Below the pieces are notes generated by a model. That model was not told the DNA's origin. It worked only from the letters and a program-made list of their open reading frames with translations, and did no database searches. A stretch of 33,306 nt of DNA from PALSA-607 sp036510735 (GTDB lineage Bacteria; Actinomycetota; Actinomycetes; Acidothermales; Acidothermaceae), in assembly GCA_036510735.1 (NCBI GenBank), contig DATCDK010000137.1, positions 1 through 33,306 of the forward strand. Reading direction: 5' to 3'. The position numbers were made by a program, and so were the translations under genes. Positions 1-6,872 of this stretch are shown piece after piece. How positions within the stretch are numbered: the stretch's first letter is position 1; the number at the start of each line of letters is the position of its first letter.

Positions 1-206
1 ATCAACGCCACGACCTCTGGCGGGGTTGCGTGCGGGGAGGTTTTCGGCCGCCGCGACCGCGGCTGCAACGCTGCCTCGCCCTGCTCCCGGTAGCGGGTGA
101 CGAGCTTGCTCACCCAACCCTTGGACACCCCATAGGTGCGGGCGACCTCAGCTTGAGTTCGGCCCTCCAACACAACCGCAGTGATCACCAAACGCGTTTT
201 GCTCAT
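1..206 (-). CDS. IS481-family transposase, N-terminal part (runs off the window)
   Basis: Reading leftward from an ATG at 204-206, the frame is open for 68 codons to the window edge. It begins MSKTRLVITAVVLEGRTQAE and continues as a helix-turn-helix (VARTYGVSKGWVSKLVTRYR), then EQGEAALQPRSRRPKTSP. This is the typical N-terminal DNA-binding region of IS481-type DDE transposases. The catalytic DDE core would lie left of the window, so activity cannot be judged. The frame has no stop inside the window. The transposase reads away from the truncated higB, so the element end lies between the two genes. Confidence 0.85.
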   Translation of the reverse strand, partial: MSKTRLVITAVVLEGRTQAEVARTYGVSKGWVSKLVTRYREQGEAALQPRSRRPKTSPHATPPEVVAL

Positions 207-275
207 CGAGCAGCATCAGCGCACCAGGTTTCCTATGACGCGAGAGATAGGTTTCCTATGTCCTGATGCAGAACA
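1..275 (-). mobile_element. IS481-type insertion sequence, one end (partial)
   Basis: This is the start of a transposase gene plus its terminal region; the rest of the element lies beyond the left edge. Read on the minus strand from 275, the proposed terminus begins TGTTCTGCATCAGG, and the TGT start fits IS481-family ends. Between terminus and transposase start codon the motif AGGTTTCCTATG occurs twice (226-237 and 249-260), exactly 23 bp apart. The second copy sits in a perfect palindrome, ATAGG-TTT-CCTAT, and may be a transposase-binding site. The boundary at 275 is inferred from the TGTT terminus and from where higB homology resumes at about 289. The opposite end and target duplication are not visible. 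Confidence 0.7.
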
Positions 276-549
276 CCACCTCCACCGCCACCCCGCTCTG
301 CCGCGGCTCTATGGCGGCGGTTCGAAGAAGGGCTTGCAAGCGGCGCACGTCCCAAAACTGCTGCGCATCCTGTCGGCACTGGACGCGGCGCACGCCCCTG
401 GTGATCTGGTGATTCCGTCGTTTCTGACACACCTATTGAAGGGTGATCTGGCGGGGCATTGGTCGATCTGGGTGAACGGCAACTGGCGGGTGACGTTCAG
501 GTTCGTAGACAGCGATGTCGAGCTTGTTGACTACCAGGACTACCACTGA
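235..549 (+). CDS. higB: HigB/RelE-type toxin, first codons replaced by IS481 end
   Basis: From about codon 19 the frame matches HigB mRNA-interferase toxins: HPALPRLYGGGSKKG aligns with the usual HKGLxRLY-GSKKG start, then GDLAGHWSIWVNGNWRVTFR and a C-terminal VDYQDYH. HigB proteins normally start MIxSFxHKGL; here the first 5-6 residues are missing and the sequence upstream is the IS481 terminus. The frame stays open into the IS end, where an ATG at 235 would give a 104-aa hybrid. No good ribosome binding site precedes that ATG. higA follows 22 bp downstream, in the usual toxin-first order. Either the toxin is dead, or it is made as an IS-driven hybrid. The family call is solid; expression is unknown. 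Confidence 0.7.
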   Translation: MTREIGFLCPDAEHHLHRHPALPRLYGGGSKKGLQAAHVPKLLRILSALDAAHAPGDLVIPSFLTHLLKGDLAGHWSIWVNGNWRVTFRFVDSDVELVDYQDYH

Positions 550-571
550 GCTGGAGGTGAGGATTGTGGTG

Positions 572-853
572 ATGAAGAACCCGGTGCACCCCGGTGCGAT
601 TCTGCGCGAGGACGTGCTAGCCGACCTCGGTCTGGGGGTCGGTGAGGCCGCGGCGCGGCTGGGGATCTCGCGGGTAGCGTTGAGCAGGGTCCTGCACGAG
701 CATGCCCGGATCAGCCCGAACCTGGCGGTGCGGCTAGAGGAGGCCGGGGTGGGGACGGCGCGGGCTTGGCTGGCGATGCAGGCGGCCCATGACCTGGCCA
801 CTGAACGGGCTTCGGGGTCGCCTAAGGTTCGCCGCCTCACCGAGGTCGCCTGA
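572..853 (+). CDS. higA: HigA-type antitoxin, XRE-family helix-turn-helix protein
   Basis: A 93-aa protein beginning MKNPVHPGAILREDVLADLG, the standard HigA (VapI-like) opening, followed by an XRE helix-turn-helix (VGEAAARLGISRVALSRVLH) and ISPNLAVRLEEAG. HigA binds and neutralises HigB and represses the operon promoter. A strong ribosome binding site (GGAGGTGAGG, 553-562) precedes the ATG; GTG codons at 566 and 569 are possible alternatives. It lies 22 bp after higB. Because the IS481 end replaced the region upstream of higB, the native promoter and operator are probably lost, so antitoxin expression may now rely on read-through or an internal promoter. Confidence 0.88.
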   Translation: MKNPVHPGAILREDVLADLGLGVGEAAARLGISRVALSRVLHEHARISPNLAVRLEEAGVGTARAWLAMQAAHDLATERASGSPKVRRLTEVA

Positions 854-1018
854 CGAGCACACTGCCGTGCCGTACTTCGCGCGGTCGGTCCCGCCGAATT
901 GCGTGCGTTCCACACACAGTTCCTCTTCGGCTACGACGGCGAGTTCACCTGCGACTTTCCACCCGCCCACGACGCACCCACCGAACTCCAGCCCGTCCGC
1001 CACGAAAGCAGAACCTAG
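854..1018 (+). pseudogene. Startless coding remnant directly after higA
   Basis: The frame stays open for 54 codons directly after the higA TGA, in the same frame, and ends at TAG 1016-1018. The peptide looks like real protein (VGPAELRAFHTQFLFGYDGE, then FTCDFPPAHDAPTELQPVRH), but I see no ATG or GTG start and no ribosome binding site, and I do not recognise the family. It may be the C-terminal end of a deleted gene joined to higA by recombination, or a C-terminal extension of HigA cut off by a stop codon. Codon choice resembles neighbouring coding DNA. Confidence 0.4.
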
Positions 1019-1181
1019 CCCGACCCGAAAGTCGCGTCTGAACCCATCCGCTCATGGCCGCATTGACGCGCGTTCGATCGTGCCGATGAGTCCGCCGTCC
1101 GCCTAATGCGCATCCGGGCGATGGTTTGTCTTCCTTCTGTGCTGCCTCGGCTTTCGGCTGCACACATCCGGTCACGCATCC

Positions 1182-1240
1182 TGCAATCATCCGGCTAACG
1201 GTCCTGTAATCATCCGCTTAGATGGTCTGCAATTATCCGG
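1182..1240. repeat. Three 13-bp direct repeats at exact 23-bp spacing upstream of the DUF4143 gene
   Basis: TGCAATCATCCGG (1182-1194), TGTAATCATCCGC (1205-1217) and TGCAATTATCCGG (1228-1240) share TGYAATYATCCGS. Their starts are exactly 23 bp apart, about two helical turns, and the last ends 31 bp before the ATG at 1272. The spacing fits a cooperative operator or protein-binding array over the promoter of the ATPase gene. Between 1019 and 1181 I see no gene. Confidence 0.6.
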
Positions 1241-1271
1241 CCAGGAACCCACGACCCGGTAGAGTACCCGC

Positions 1272-2543
1272 ATGGACACGGGGAAAGTGCTGGGACGCGA
1301 GTACCGGCCTAGGGTGATAGACAGCGCGTTGCAGCGTGCCCTGGCCGCGGCCGGCGCGGTGGTGCTCGAAGGCGCCCGGGCCGCCGGCAAGACGACGACG
1401 GCGCTGCACGCCGCAGCGTCCTACGTCTTTATCGACGATCCCCAGGCACAAAGTCTGCTCGACGTCGCGCCGCGTTCCCTCCTTGAAGGTGACGCACCCA
1501 GACTGCTCGACGAGTGGCAGGTGGCCCCACAGCTATGGAACCTCGTCCGGCGAGCGGTCGACGCCACCGCCGAGCCAGGCCTGTTCATTCTCACGGGGTC
1601 CGCTGTCCCCCCAGACGATGTCACCCGGCACACCGGGGCCGGCCGGTTTCTCCGACTGCGCGAGCGGACCATGTCGTGGTGGGAGAAACTCGACTCGCCC
1701 ACGGGCGCTGTGAGCCTCGCTGGACTATTCGAGGGGAACCTGCCCAAGACAGATCTTGGTGCGGCCCCCGATCTCGACACCGTCATCGACAACCTGCTAC
1801 GCCCGGGCTTCCCGGCGATGACCGCGCTAGCCGCCGCTCAGTCCGCAGATCGTCTGCGCGGCTACATCGACGACGTTGCACGTACCGACATCCGCCGTAT
1901 CGCCGATATCCGGCATGAGCCTGAGGTGATCAAGCAACTTATCGCGGGCCTCGCCCGATCGGTCGCCTCTGAGGTCACCTACAAGACCCTCGCGGCGGAT
2001 GTCCGCGTCGTCGCTCCCACCATCGACGAGGAGACCGTCAGCAACTACGTCGGCCTACTTCAGCGGCTTTTCGTCGTGGAGACGCAGCGGCCGTGGACCC
2101 CGGCGCTGCGCTCCCGCGCGAGGGTGCGGACGTCGCCGAAGTTCCACCTCGTCGACGCTGCACTCGCTGCGGCGGCGCTCGGAGCCGGAGCCCAGCACCT
2201 GCGAGGAGACCTGAACACTCTTGGCACCCTGTTTGAGAGCGCCGTTGTCCATGATCTGACCGTGCTGACCCTTGGCGGCGAGGTCAGCCACTACCGGGAC
2301 TCCAATGGAAAGGAGATCGACGCGATCCTCACGCTCCCCGACGGACGCTGGGGCGCCGTGGAGGTCAAGCTCGGCGGCCAGCAGGTCAGCATGGGCGCTC
2401 AGTCGTTGCAGGCCGTCATCGCGCAGGTCGACACGGCAGCGATCGGCGAACCAACTTTCCGGCTTGTCGTCACTGGAACAGGCCCGATCCTGGTCACCGA
2501 TGACGGGACCGTCACGGCCCCGCTGACTGCACTTGGTCCCTGA
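1272..2543 (+). CDS. AAA ATPase with DUF4143 and a C-terminal PD-(D/E)xK-like domain
   Basis: A 423-aa protein of the COG1373 class, an N-terminal AAA_14 ATPase with a C-terminal DUF4143. Visible motifs: Walker A GARAAGKT (34-41), Walker B LLDEWQ (78-83) and a sensor-like LTGS (107-110). A PD-(D/E)xK nuclease-like signature is visible as E348-I-D350 and E364-V-K366 (EVKLGG). The family is common and often mobile in actinobacteria; its role is not established and defence or regulation is only conjecture. The gene stands alone after three 23-bp-spaced repeats and before the tRNA scar, so it is the last gene of the proposed island. No frameshift is visible and the protein is about full length for the family. 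Confidence 0.88.
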   Translation: MDTGKVLGREYRPRVIDSALQRALAAAGAVVLEGARAAGKTTTALHAAASYVFIDDPQAQSLLDVAPRSLLEGDAPRLLDEWQVAPQLWNLVRRAVDATAEPGLFILTGSAVPPDDVTRHTGAGRFLRLRERTMSWWEKLDSPTGAVSLAGLFEGNLPKTDLGAAPDLDTVIDNLLRPGFPAMTALAAAQSADRLRGYIDDVARTDIRRIADIRHEPEVIKQLIAGLARSVASEVTYKTLAADVRVVAPTIDEETVSNYVGLLQRLFVVETQRPWTPALRSRARVRTSPKFHLVDAALAAAALGAGAQHLRGDLNTLGTLFESAVVHDLTVLTLGGEVSHYRDSNGKEIDAILTLPDGRWGAVEVKLGGQQVSMGAQSLQAVIAQVDTAAIGEPTFRLVVTGTGPILVTDDGTVTAPLTALGP

Positions 2544-2654
2544 CTGCGGCCGTGCCGCAAATATCAACCGACCTTCGAGGAAACGATCCCGATGCCTAAG
2601 CCCACCCCAGGCCGTGTCACTTCCGCGGGCACGCGAAAACACCCAATTTTGGGA

Positions 2655-2678
2655 GTTCAAATCCCACCTCCACCGCCA
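2655..2678 (+). other. 3' tRNA fragment (probable tRNA-Ser), candidate island attachment site
   Basis: The 24 bp start GTTCAAATCCCACC and end CACCGCCA. They read as the last part of a tRNA: T-loop TTCAAAT, T-stem 3' half CCCAC, acceptor 3' strand CTCCACC, discriminator G and encoded CCA at 2676-2678. The expected T-stem 5' half (GTGGG) is absent: upstream reads TTTTGGGA and no D-arm or anticodon arm is present. A tRNA 3' end without its body is typical of the far attachment site left by a tRNA-targeting integrase. Orientation puts the intact tRNA to the left, so the island lies at 1-2654 and beyond. The Ser assignment rests on the acceptor end and encoded CCA and is an inference. Confidence 0.55.
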
Positions 2679-2861
2679 AAATCTCCTCGGCCGCCAAAGC
2701 TTCCCCGCCCGCCAGTTCGATCACCTTCAGGGGGTTGGGCGCCCCGAGGTCAGGCACGCAAGGGCGCGTTCGGGGGTCGGCGCCTGTCCTCGCCCCGGAA
2801 GCTGATCACGTAAGGCCTCTTGGCCACACCGTGAGACATTCCCCACTTGGTGACCCCGGCG

Positions 2862-2887
2862 CGACCGTTCACTCATGTGAGCGGTCG
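2862..2887. terminator. Stem-loop in the 2544-2971 gap (terminator or operator)
   Basis: CGACCGTTCAC and GTGAGCGGTCG form an 11-bp stem with one T-G wobble and loop TCAT. No T-run follows. It may be the old terminator of the tRNA gene, or an operator for the GGDEF-EAL gene 85 bp downstream. The rest of the gap (2544-2654 and 2679-2861) holds no gene I can support. Confidence 0.4.
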
Positions 2888-2971
2888 GTTGGTCGACAGA
2901 GATAGGACCGATCGCGTGCTCTCGCAGCCGCGAACCCGCGAAGCGAGGTTGATGATCCCCGTGCGTCCAGG

Positions 2972-5311
2972 TTGCGTCCGTTGAGGACCTCAGCATGGAA
3001 GGGCGTACTGCTCGTCGGACTATGCGTCGTGGCGGCCTATTTCGCGTTGCCCGGCGAGGCTGCGAAAGACGTGACGTACTCGGTGGTGGGGATCGCATCC
3101 ACGATCTGTGTATGGCTCGGCGTGCGGCTCCATCGTCCATCCGAACGGCTGGGCTGGTACCTGTTGGGGACGACGAACGCACTTTTCGTGTTCGGCGACG
3201 GCGTGCTGGACGTGTACGACCTCGTTCTGCATCGAGACGCGCCGTTCCCGTCCGTAGCGGACGCGTTGTATCTGCTGGGCTATCCGTTCTTGTTCGCAGG
3301 GGTTTTTCGGATCAGCCGTTCTCGCGGGGCGCGCGACTCCCGTGAGGCGCGAGCGGATGCCGCGATCGTCTGCATTGGGGCGCTCGCATTGTCATGGCAG
3401 TTCCTGATGCACTCCTACGCCCATGATTCGACGGCCAGCGGGTTCGGGAAACTTGTCACGCTGGCCTACCCGATGATGGACCTAGGTGTGGTGTTCATTG
3501 TCGTCGGCGCCCTGCTGTACGGCGTGGCGCGGCGATCGAGCGACAAGCTGATCATCGCCGCAATCACGGCCATGCTGATCGGCGATTTCGTCTATGACGT
3601 GCTCGTCCTTCGCGGCTCCTATACCGTCGGCAACCCCGTCGATGCCGCCTTCTTGGTCAATTACGTCCTGATCGCGGTGGCCGCCTTGCACCCGTCGATG
3701 GCCCAGGCGCTGGCCACGGACGATGGGACAGCCGGTCGGCGCTGGATGCCGCTGGTCGCCGTCGCTGGCTTTGTTTCACCGGTGATCCTGCTGATTGGCA
3801 GCGTCACTGGCATAGCTGTCGACGTTCCCGTGTTGGCCGGAATCTCTATCGCCTTGTTCACGCTCATCGTCGCGCGGTTCTCGTGGTTGTTCAGCCGCAC
3901 CCGCCGGCAGACAATCCTCCTGGCAGAACGCAGCGAGTCGCTGCAAGACGCTCTCGATACCCAGCTGGTCCTGCAAGAAGATCTGCGGTACCAGGCATTT
4001 CATGACAGTCTGACCGGCCTACCCAATCGGGCACTCCTGCACGATCGGGTTGAGCACGCGCTCGCATCCTTGTCACGCTCCGGCGGCATGGTCGCGTTGT
4101 GCTTTTGTGACCTCGACGGGTTCAAGGCTGTCAACGACAGCCTTGGCCACCAGGCGGGGGACGAACTGCTCGTGGTCGCCGCGAAACGGCTGGCGTCCAT
4201 CGTTCGCGGCGGCGACACCGTCGCCAGACTCGGGGGCGATGAGTTCGCCGTCTTGTTCGACAACATCAGCACTCCCGACATCGCCACGGCGTTGGCGGAA
4301 CGAATGGTCTCGGTGTTGCGCCAACCGGCTGCAGCAGCCGGCCAGCAAATGTCCCTTACCGTCAGCGTTGGCGTTGCCTTCGCCGACAACGGAACAACAA
4401 CGGAGCAGCTGCTAAGCGAAGCAGACACTGCGATGTACGAAGCAAAGGCATTGGGCAAAGACAGAGTCACCGTTTTCGAATCCCAGATGCGCTCGCGGCG
4501 CATCGACCGCATCGCGATGACCAATGCGTTCCGCGGCTCCCTGGAGCGTGACGAATTTTTCCTCGAGTATCAACCGCAGATCTCCCTCCTTGACGGTGCC
4601 CTCGAAGGATTCGAAGCGCTGGTCCGGTGGCAACATCGCACGCTCGGCCACCTCGGTCCCTTCCGGTTCATCCCGCTCGCTGAGGACACCGGGTTCATCG
4701 TGGAGCTCGGTCGCTGGATCTTGGCTGCCGCCTGTCGGGAAGCAGCACGGTGGGACTCCCGTGGCGGCGCGCCGTTGGCGCTCTCGGTAAACCTCTCCGC
4801 ACGGCAGCTTGACGACCCTGATCTCGTCAGTGATGTTGCGACCGCGCTCTCATACAGCGGGTTGGACCCGAGACAACTCATCTTGGAGATCACCGAGAGC
4901 GTGCTGATGCTCGATCCCGTCCATACCGCACAGGTCCTGTCCGACCTGAAGGCAATGGGAATCCGCATCGCTGTCGACGACTTTGGAACCGGGTACTCCT
5001 CGCTCAACTACCTACGCCTGTTTCCCGTCGACATGCTCAAGATTGACAAGTCGTTCGTCGATCCGCTCACCGATCCCAGAGGCGAGGGCGTCGCATTCGT
5101 TAAGACGATCCTGCGCTTGGCACGGGATCTGCACCTGACGACGATCGCGGAAGGTGTCGAAGACCTAACCCAGCAAAGGATCCTCACCCAGCTGCAATGC
5201 GACAGCGCCCAGGGCTACCTCATCTCCCGTCCGCTGTCCGCCGATGCAGCACGCGCGTTCATCATTGAAGCGCCCGATGCAACCCTGCTGGTGCGCAAGC
5301 GGCCCGCTTAG
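2972..5311 (+). CDS. Membrane GGDEF-EAL protein (c-di-GMP synthesis and breakdown)
   Basis: A 779-aa protein with about ten hydrophobic segments in the first 310 residues, a short linker, a GGDEF domain and an EAL domain. The diguanylate cyclase signature GGDEF (421-425) is intact. RGGD at 412-415 lies five residues upstream and fits the product-inhibition I-site. The phosphodiesterase domain shows EALVRW (from 548), DDFGTGYSSL (from 669), KIDKSF and EGVE, so both activities look possible. It would set cyclic di-GMP at the membrane in response to an unknown signal sensed by the N-terminal domain. The TTG start at 2972 is the first candidate in frame, with no strong ribosome binding site. No co-transcribed neighbour. 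Confidence 0.9.
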   Translation: MRPLRTSAWKGVLLVGLCVVAAYFALPGEAAKDVTYSVVGIASTICVWLGVRLHRPSERLGWYLLGTTNALFVFGDGVLDVYDLVLHRDAPFPSVADALYLLGYPFLFAGVFRISRSRGARDSREARADAAIVCIGALALSWQFLMHSYAHDSTASGFGKLVTLAYPMMDLGVVFIVVGALLYGVARRSSDKLIIAAITAMLIGDFVYDVLVLRGSYTVGNPVDAAFLVNYVLIAVAALHPSMAQALATDDGTAGRRWMPLVAVAGFVSPVILLIGSVTGIAVDVPVLAGISIALFTLIVARFSWLFSRTRRQTILLAERSESLQDALDTQLVLQEDLRYQAFHDSLTGLPNRALLHDRVEHALASLSRSGGMVALCFCDLDGFKAVNDSLGHQAGDELLVVAAKRLASIVRGGDTVARLGGDEFAVLFDNISTPDIATALAERMVSVLRQPAAAAGQQMSLTVSVGVAFADNGTTTEQLLSEADTAMYEAKALGKDRVTVFESQMRSRRIDRIAMTNAFRGSLERDEFFLEYQPQISLLDGALEGFEALVRWQHRTLGHLGPFRFIPLAEDTGFIVELGRWILAAACREAARWDSRGGAPLALSVNLSARQLDDPDLVSDVATALSYSGLDPRQLILEITESVLMLDPVHTAQVLSDLKAMGIRIAVDDFGTGYSSLNYLRLFPVDMLKIDKSFVDPLTDPRGEGVAFVKTILRLARDLHLTTIAEGVEDLTQQRILTQLQCDSAQGYLISRPLSADAARAFIIEAPDATLLVRKRPA

Positions 5312-5350
5312 CTGGTCTGCCTATTGGCGACGGGAACTCTCCGTGCCGGG

Positions 5351-5392
5351 GGTTCCATCAGAACCTCCAATAGGTTGGTTGGTACTGGAACC
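5351..5392. promoter_or_regulatory. Nested inverted repeats before the LLM oxidoreductase gene
   Basis: GGTTCC (5351-5356) pairs with GGAACC (5387-5392), and inside them AACC (5362-5365) pairs with GGTT (5373-5376). The element lies 18 bp before the ATG at 5410 in an otherwise gene-free stretch. It may be an operator or a leader-RNA structure; no regulator for it is adjacent. Confidence 0.3.
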
Positions 5393-5409
5393 TTTGTAGG
5401 GAGGGCGCG

Positions 5410-6438
5410 ATGCACGTTGGCATCGACAGCTTCGTTTCGACCGTGACCGATCCGGGGACCGGCCGCGCGATCGGTCCCGAGGAGCGGATCGAACATCTGT
5501 TGGAGGAGATCGCGCTCGCCGACGCGACAGGCGTCTACTCCTTTGGAATCGGCGAGCATCACCGCGAGGAGTACTACGACTCCGCGCCGCCGGTGATCCT
5601 GGGCGCCGCCGCTGCGCGCACGACGCGCATCCGGCTAGGCAGTGCGGTCACAGTGCTCAGCGCCGCGGATCCAGTGCGGGTGTTCCAACAGTTCGCCACT
5701 CTCGATCTCATCTCAAAGGGCCGCGTCGATCTCATCGTCGGGCGCGGCTCATTCATCGAGGCGTTCCCCTTGTTCGGACTAGACCTCGACGACTACGACT
5801 CGCTCTTTGCCGAGAAACTCGACCTTTTGTTGAAGATCCGCGACGGCGTCCACGTCACGTGGTCCGGGCAACACCGTCCGGCCCTGACTGGTCAAGCCGT
5901 CTACCCACGTCCGGTGCAGAACCCGCTGCCGATCTGGGTCGGTGTTGGCGGCACGCCAGAGTCGTTCGTCCGGGCCGGCCTGCTCGGGCTGCCGCTCATG
6001 GTGGCCATCATCGGCGGCGAACCGCGCAGATTTGGCCCACTCGTAGATCTGTACCGACGCGCCGGTGCCGAAGCAGGTCACGCCCCCGAGGACCTACACG
6101 TCGGCTTGCATGTGTTCGGCTTCGTTGCCGACAGCCTCCAGGCCGCCTCCGACATCATCTATCCCGGCTGGCACAAGATGTTCACCTCGGCATCGCGAGA
6201 GCGCGGGTTCGCAGCCCCGACGCGCGCGCAGTTCGACGCAACGAGTGGGCCTGACGGTGCGTTCTTCATGGGCGATCCAGACACCATCGTGACCAAACTG
6301 CGTCGGGTGTCAGAGCAGCTCGGCGGTGTCGAGCGCGTCTCGTTGCAGATGACCAATCCGCTGCTCGCCCACAAAGACTTGCTCCGTGGAATCGAGCTGC
6401 TCGGCACGACGGTGGCCCCGAAGGTCGCCGACGACTGA
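5410..6438 (+). CDS. LLM-class (luciferase-like) flavin-dependent oxidoreductase
   Basis: A 342-aa protein of the bacterial luciferase-like superfamily, TIM-barrel enzymes that use reduced FMN or F420 to oxidise small molecules. Visible family features: GVYSFGIGEHHREEY near residue 45, ARTTRIRLGSAVTVL, ADPVRVFQQFATLDLISKGR, LIVGRGSFIEAFPLFG, and NPLPIWVGVGGTPESF in the second half. A ribosome binding site (AGGGAGGG, 5398-5405) precedes the ATG. Cofactor choice and substrate cannot be told from sequence. It stands alone after the GGDEF-EAL gene, 98 bp away and separated by nested inverted repeats. Confidence 0.9.
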   Translation: MHVGIDSFVSTVTDPGTGRAIGPEERIEHLLEEIALADATGVYSFGIGEHHREEYYDSAPPVILGAAAARTTRIRLGSAVTVLSAADPVRVFQQFATLDLISKGRVDLIVGRGSFIEAFPLFGLDLDDYDSLFAEKLDLLLKIRDGVHVTWSGQHRPALTGQAVYPRPVQNPLPIWVGVGGTPESFVRAGLLGLPLMVAIIGGEPRRFGPLVDLYRRAGAEAGHAPEDLHVGLHVFGFVADSLQAASDIIYPGWHKMFTSASRERGFAAPTRAQFDATSGPDGAFFMGDPDTIVTKLRRVSEQLGGVERVSLQMTNPLLAHKDLLRGIELLGTTVAPKVADD

Positions 6439-6533
6439 GGGAAAACTAGGGGGCGGCGCCGCACTCGACCATCGAGGCGGGACCGATCTGGTGTGTGTTC
6501 ACGTTGCCGACGCTAGATTCGTGGGCCCAACGG

Positions 6534-6583
6534 GGAATCGGGGCAAACCCTCGATCAGGGCGGACCATCTAGCGCCGCGCGTA
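6534..6583 (+). promoter_or_regulatory. 30-bp control element, copy 1 (promoter of the DUF4242-like gene)
   Basis: The 30 bp at 6534-6563 begin GGAATCGGGGCAAACCC and end AGGGCGG, with an internal inverted repeat CCCT-CGATC-AGGG. The same 30 bp recur without mismatch on the minus strand at 9753-9724, before the LAL regulator gene. In both places GCGTA starts 16 bp after the end (here 6579-6583), so a shared promoter is likely. A second inverted repeat, CGTAGG/CCTACG (6580-6596), overlaps the possible -10. The gene start is 42 bp after the 30-mer. Confidence 0.7.
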
Positions 6584-6605
6584 GGGCGCGCCTACGGTTG
6601 CGAAC

Positions 6606-6857
6606 ATGGCCGGATTTCTCGTGGAGCGCTATTGGCCGGGGGTGACGGCTGTCGACGTCGACGTCGTCGCGCGCCGGCTCACGGAATTGGGCGGCGACGA
6701 TGCGACGTTCGTCGCCAGCACTCTGATACCGGCCGACGAGGTGGTGTTCTTCGAGTTCAGAGCGGACGACGAGGCTGCGGTCCGTGAGCTCGCGCGCCGC
6801 GCTGAGTTGCGTTGCGATCGGCTGGTGTCGGCCGAACGCCACCCGCACGCCTACTGA
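6606..6857 (+). CDS. Small DUF4242-like protein (83 aa)
   Basis: An 83-aa soluble protein beginning MAGFLVERYWPGVT, with VVFFEFRADDEAAVRELARR in the middle. Length and beta-alpha-beta pattern resemble DUF4242/SCO4226-type ferredoxin-fold proteins, but the match is weaker than for the second such protein at 16698-16949, and it lacks that protein's Cys residues. It converges on the 931-aa LAL regulator with only 10 bp between the stops, and its promoter carries the same 30-bp element as the regulator's promoter, so joint control is likely. No clear ribosome binding site precedes the ATG. It may act as a ligand sensor or metal-binding partner; this is inference. Confidence 0.7.
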   Translation: MAGFLVERYWPGVTAVDVDVVARRLTELGGDDATFVASTLIPADEVVFFEFRADDEAAVRELARRAELRCDRLVSAERHPHAY

Positions 6858-6860
6858 AAG

Positions 6861-6872
6861 CGTGACGTCACG
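6861..6872. terminator. Perfect palindrome between convergent genes
   Basis: CGTGACGTCACG is a perfect 12-bp palindrome three bases after the DUF4242-like stop and over the LAL stop codon (6868-6870). It may act as a short shared terminator, but it is small and no T-run follows. Confidence 0.3.

Noticed and set aside
945..1190. 81-codon minus-strand frame in the gap after higA
   Set aside because: No ribosome binding site, overlaps the remnant on the plus strand, low-complexity Arg/Gly ending.
2055..2660. 201-codon minus-strand frame over the DUF4143 C-terminus
   Set aside because: Antisense to a well-supported domain; composition not protein-like.
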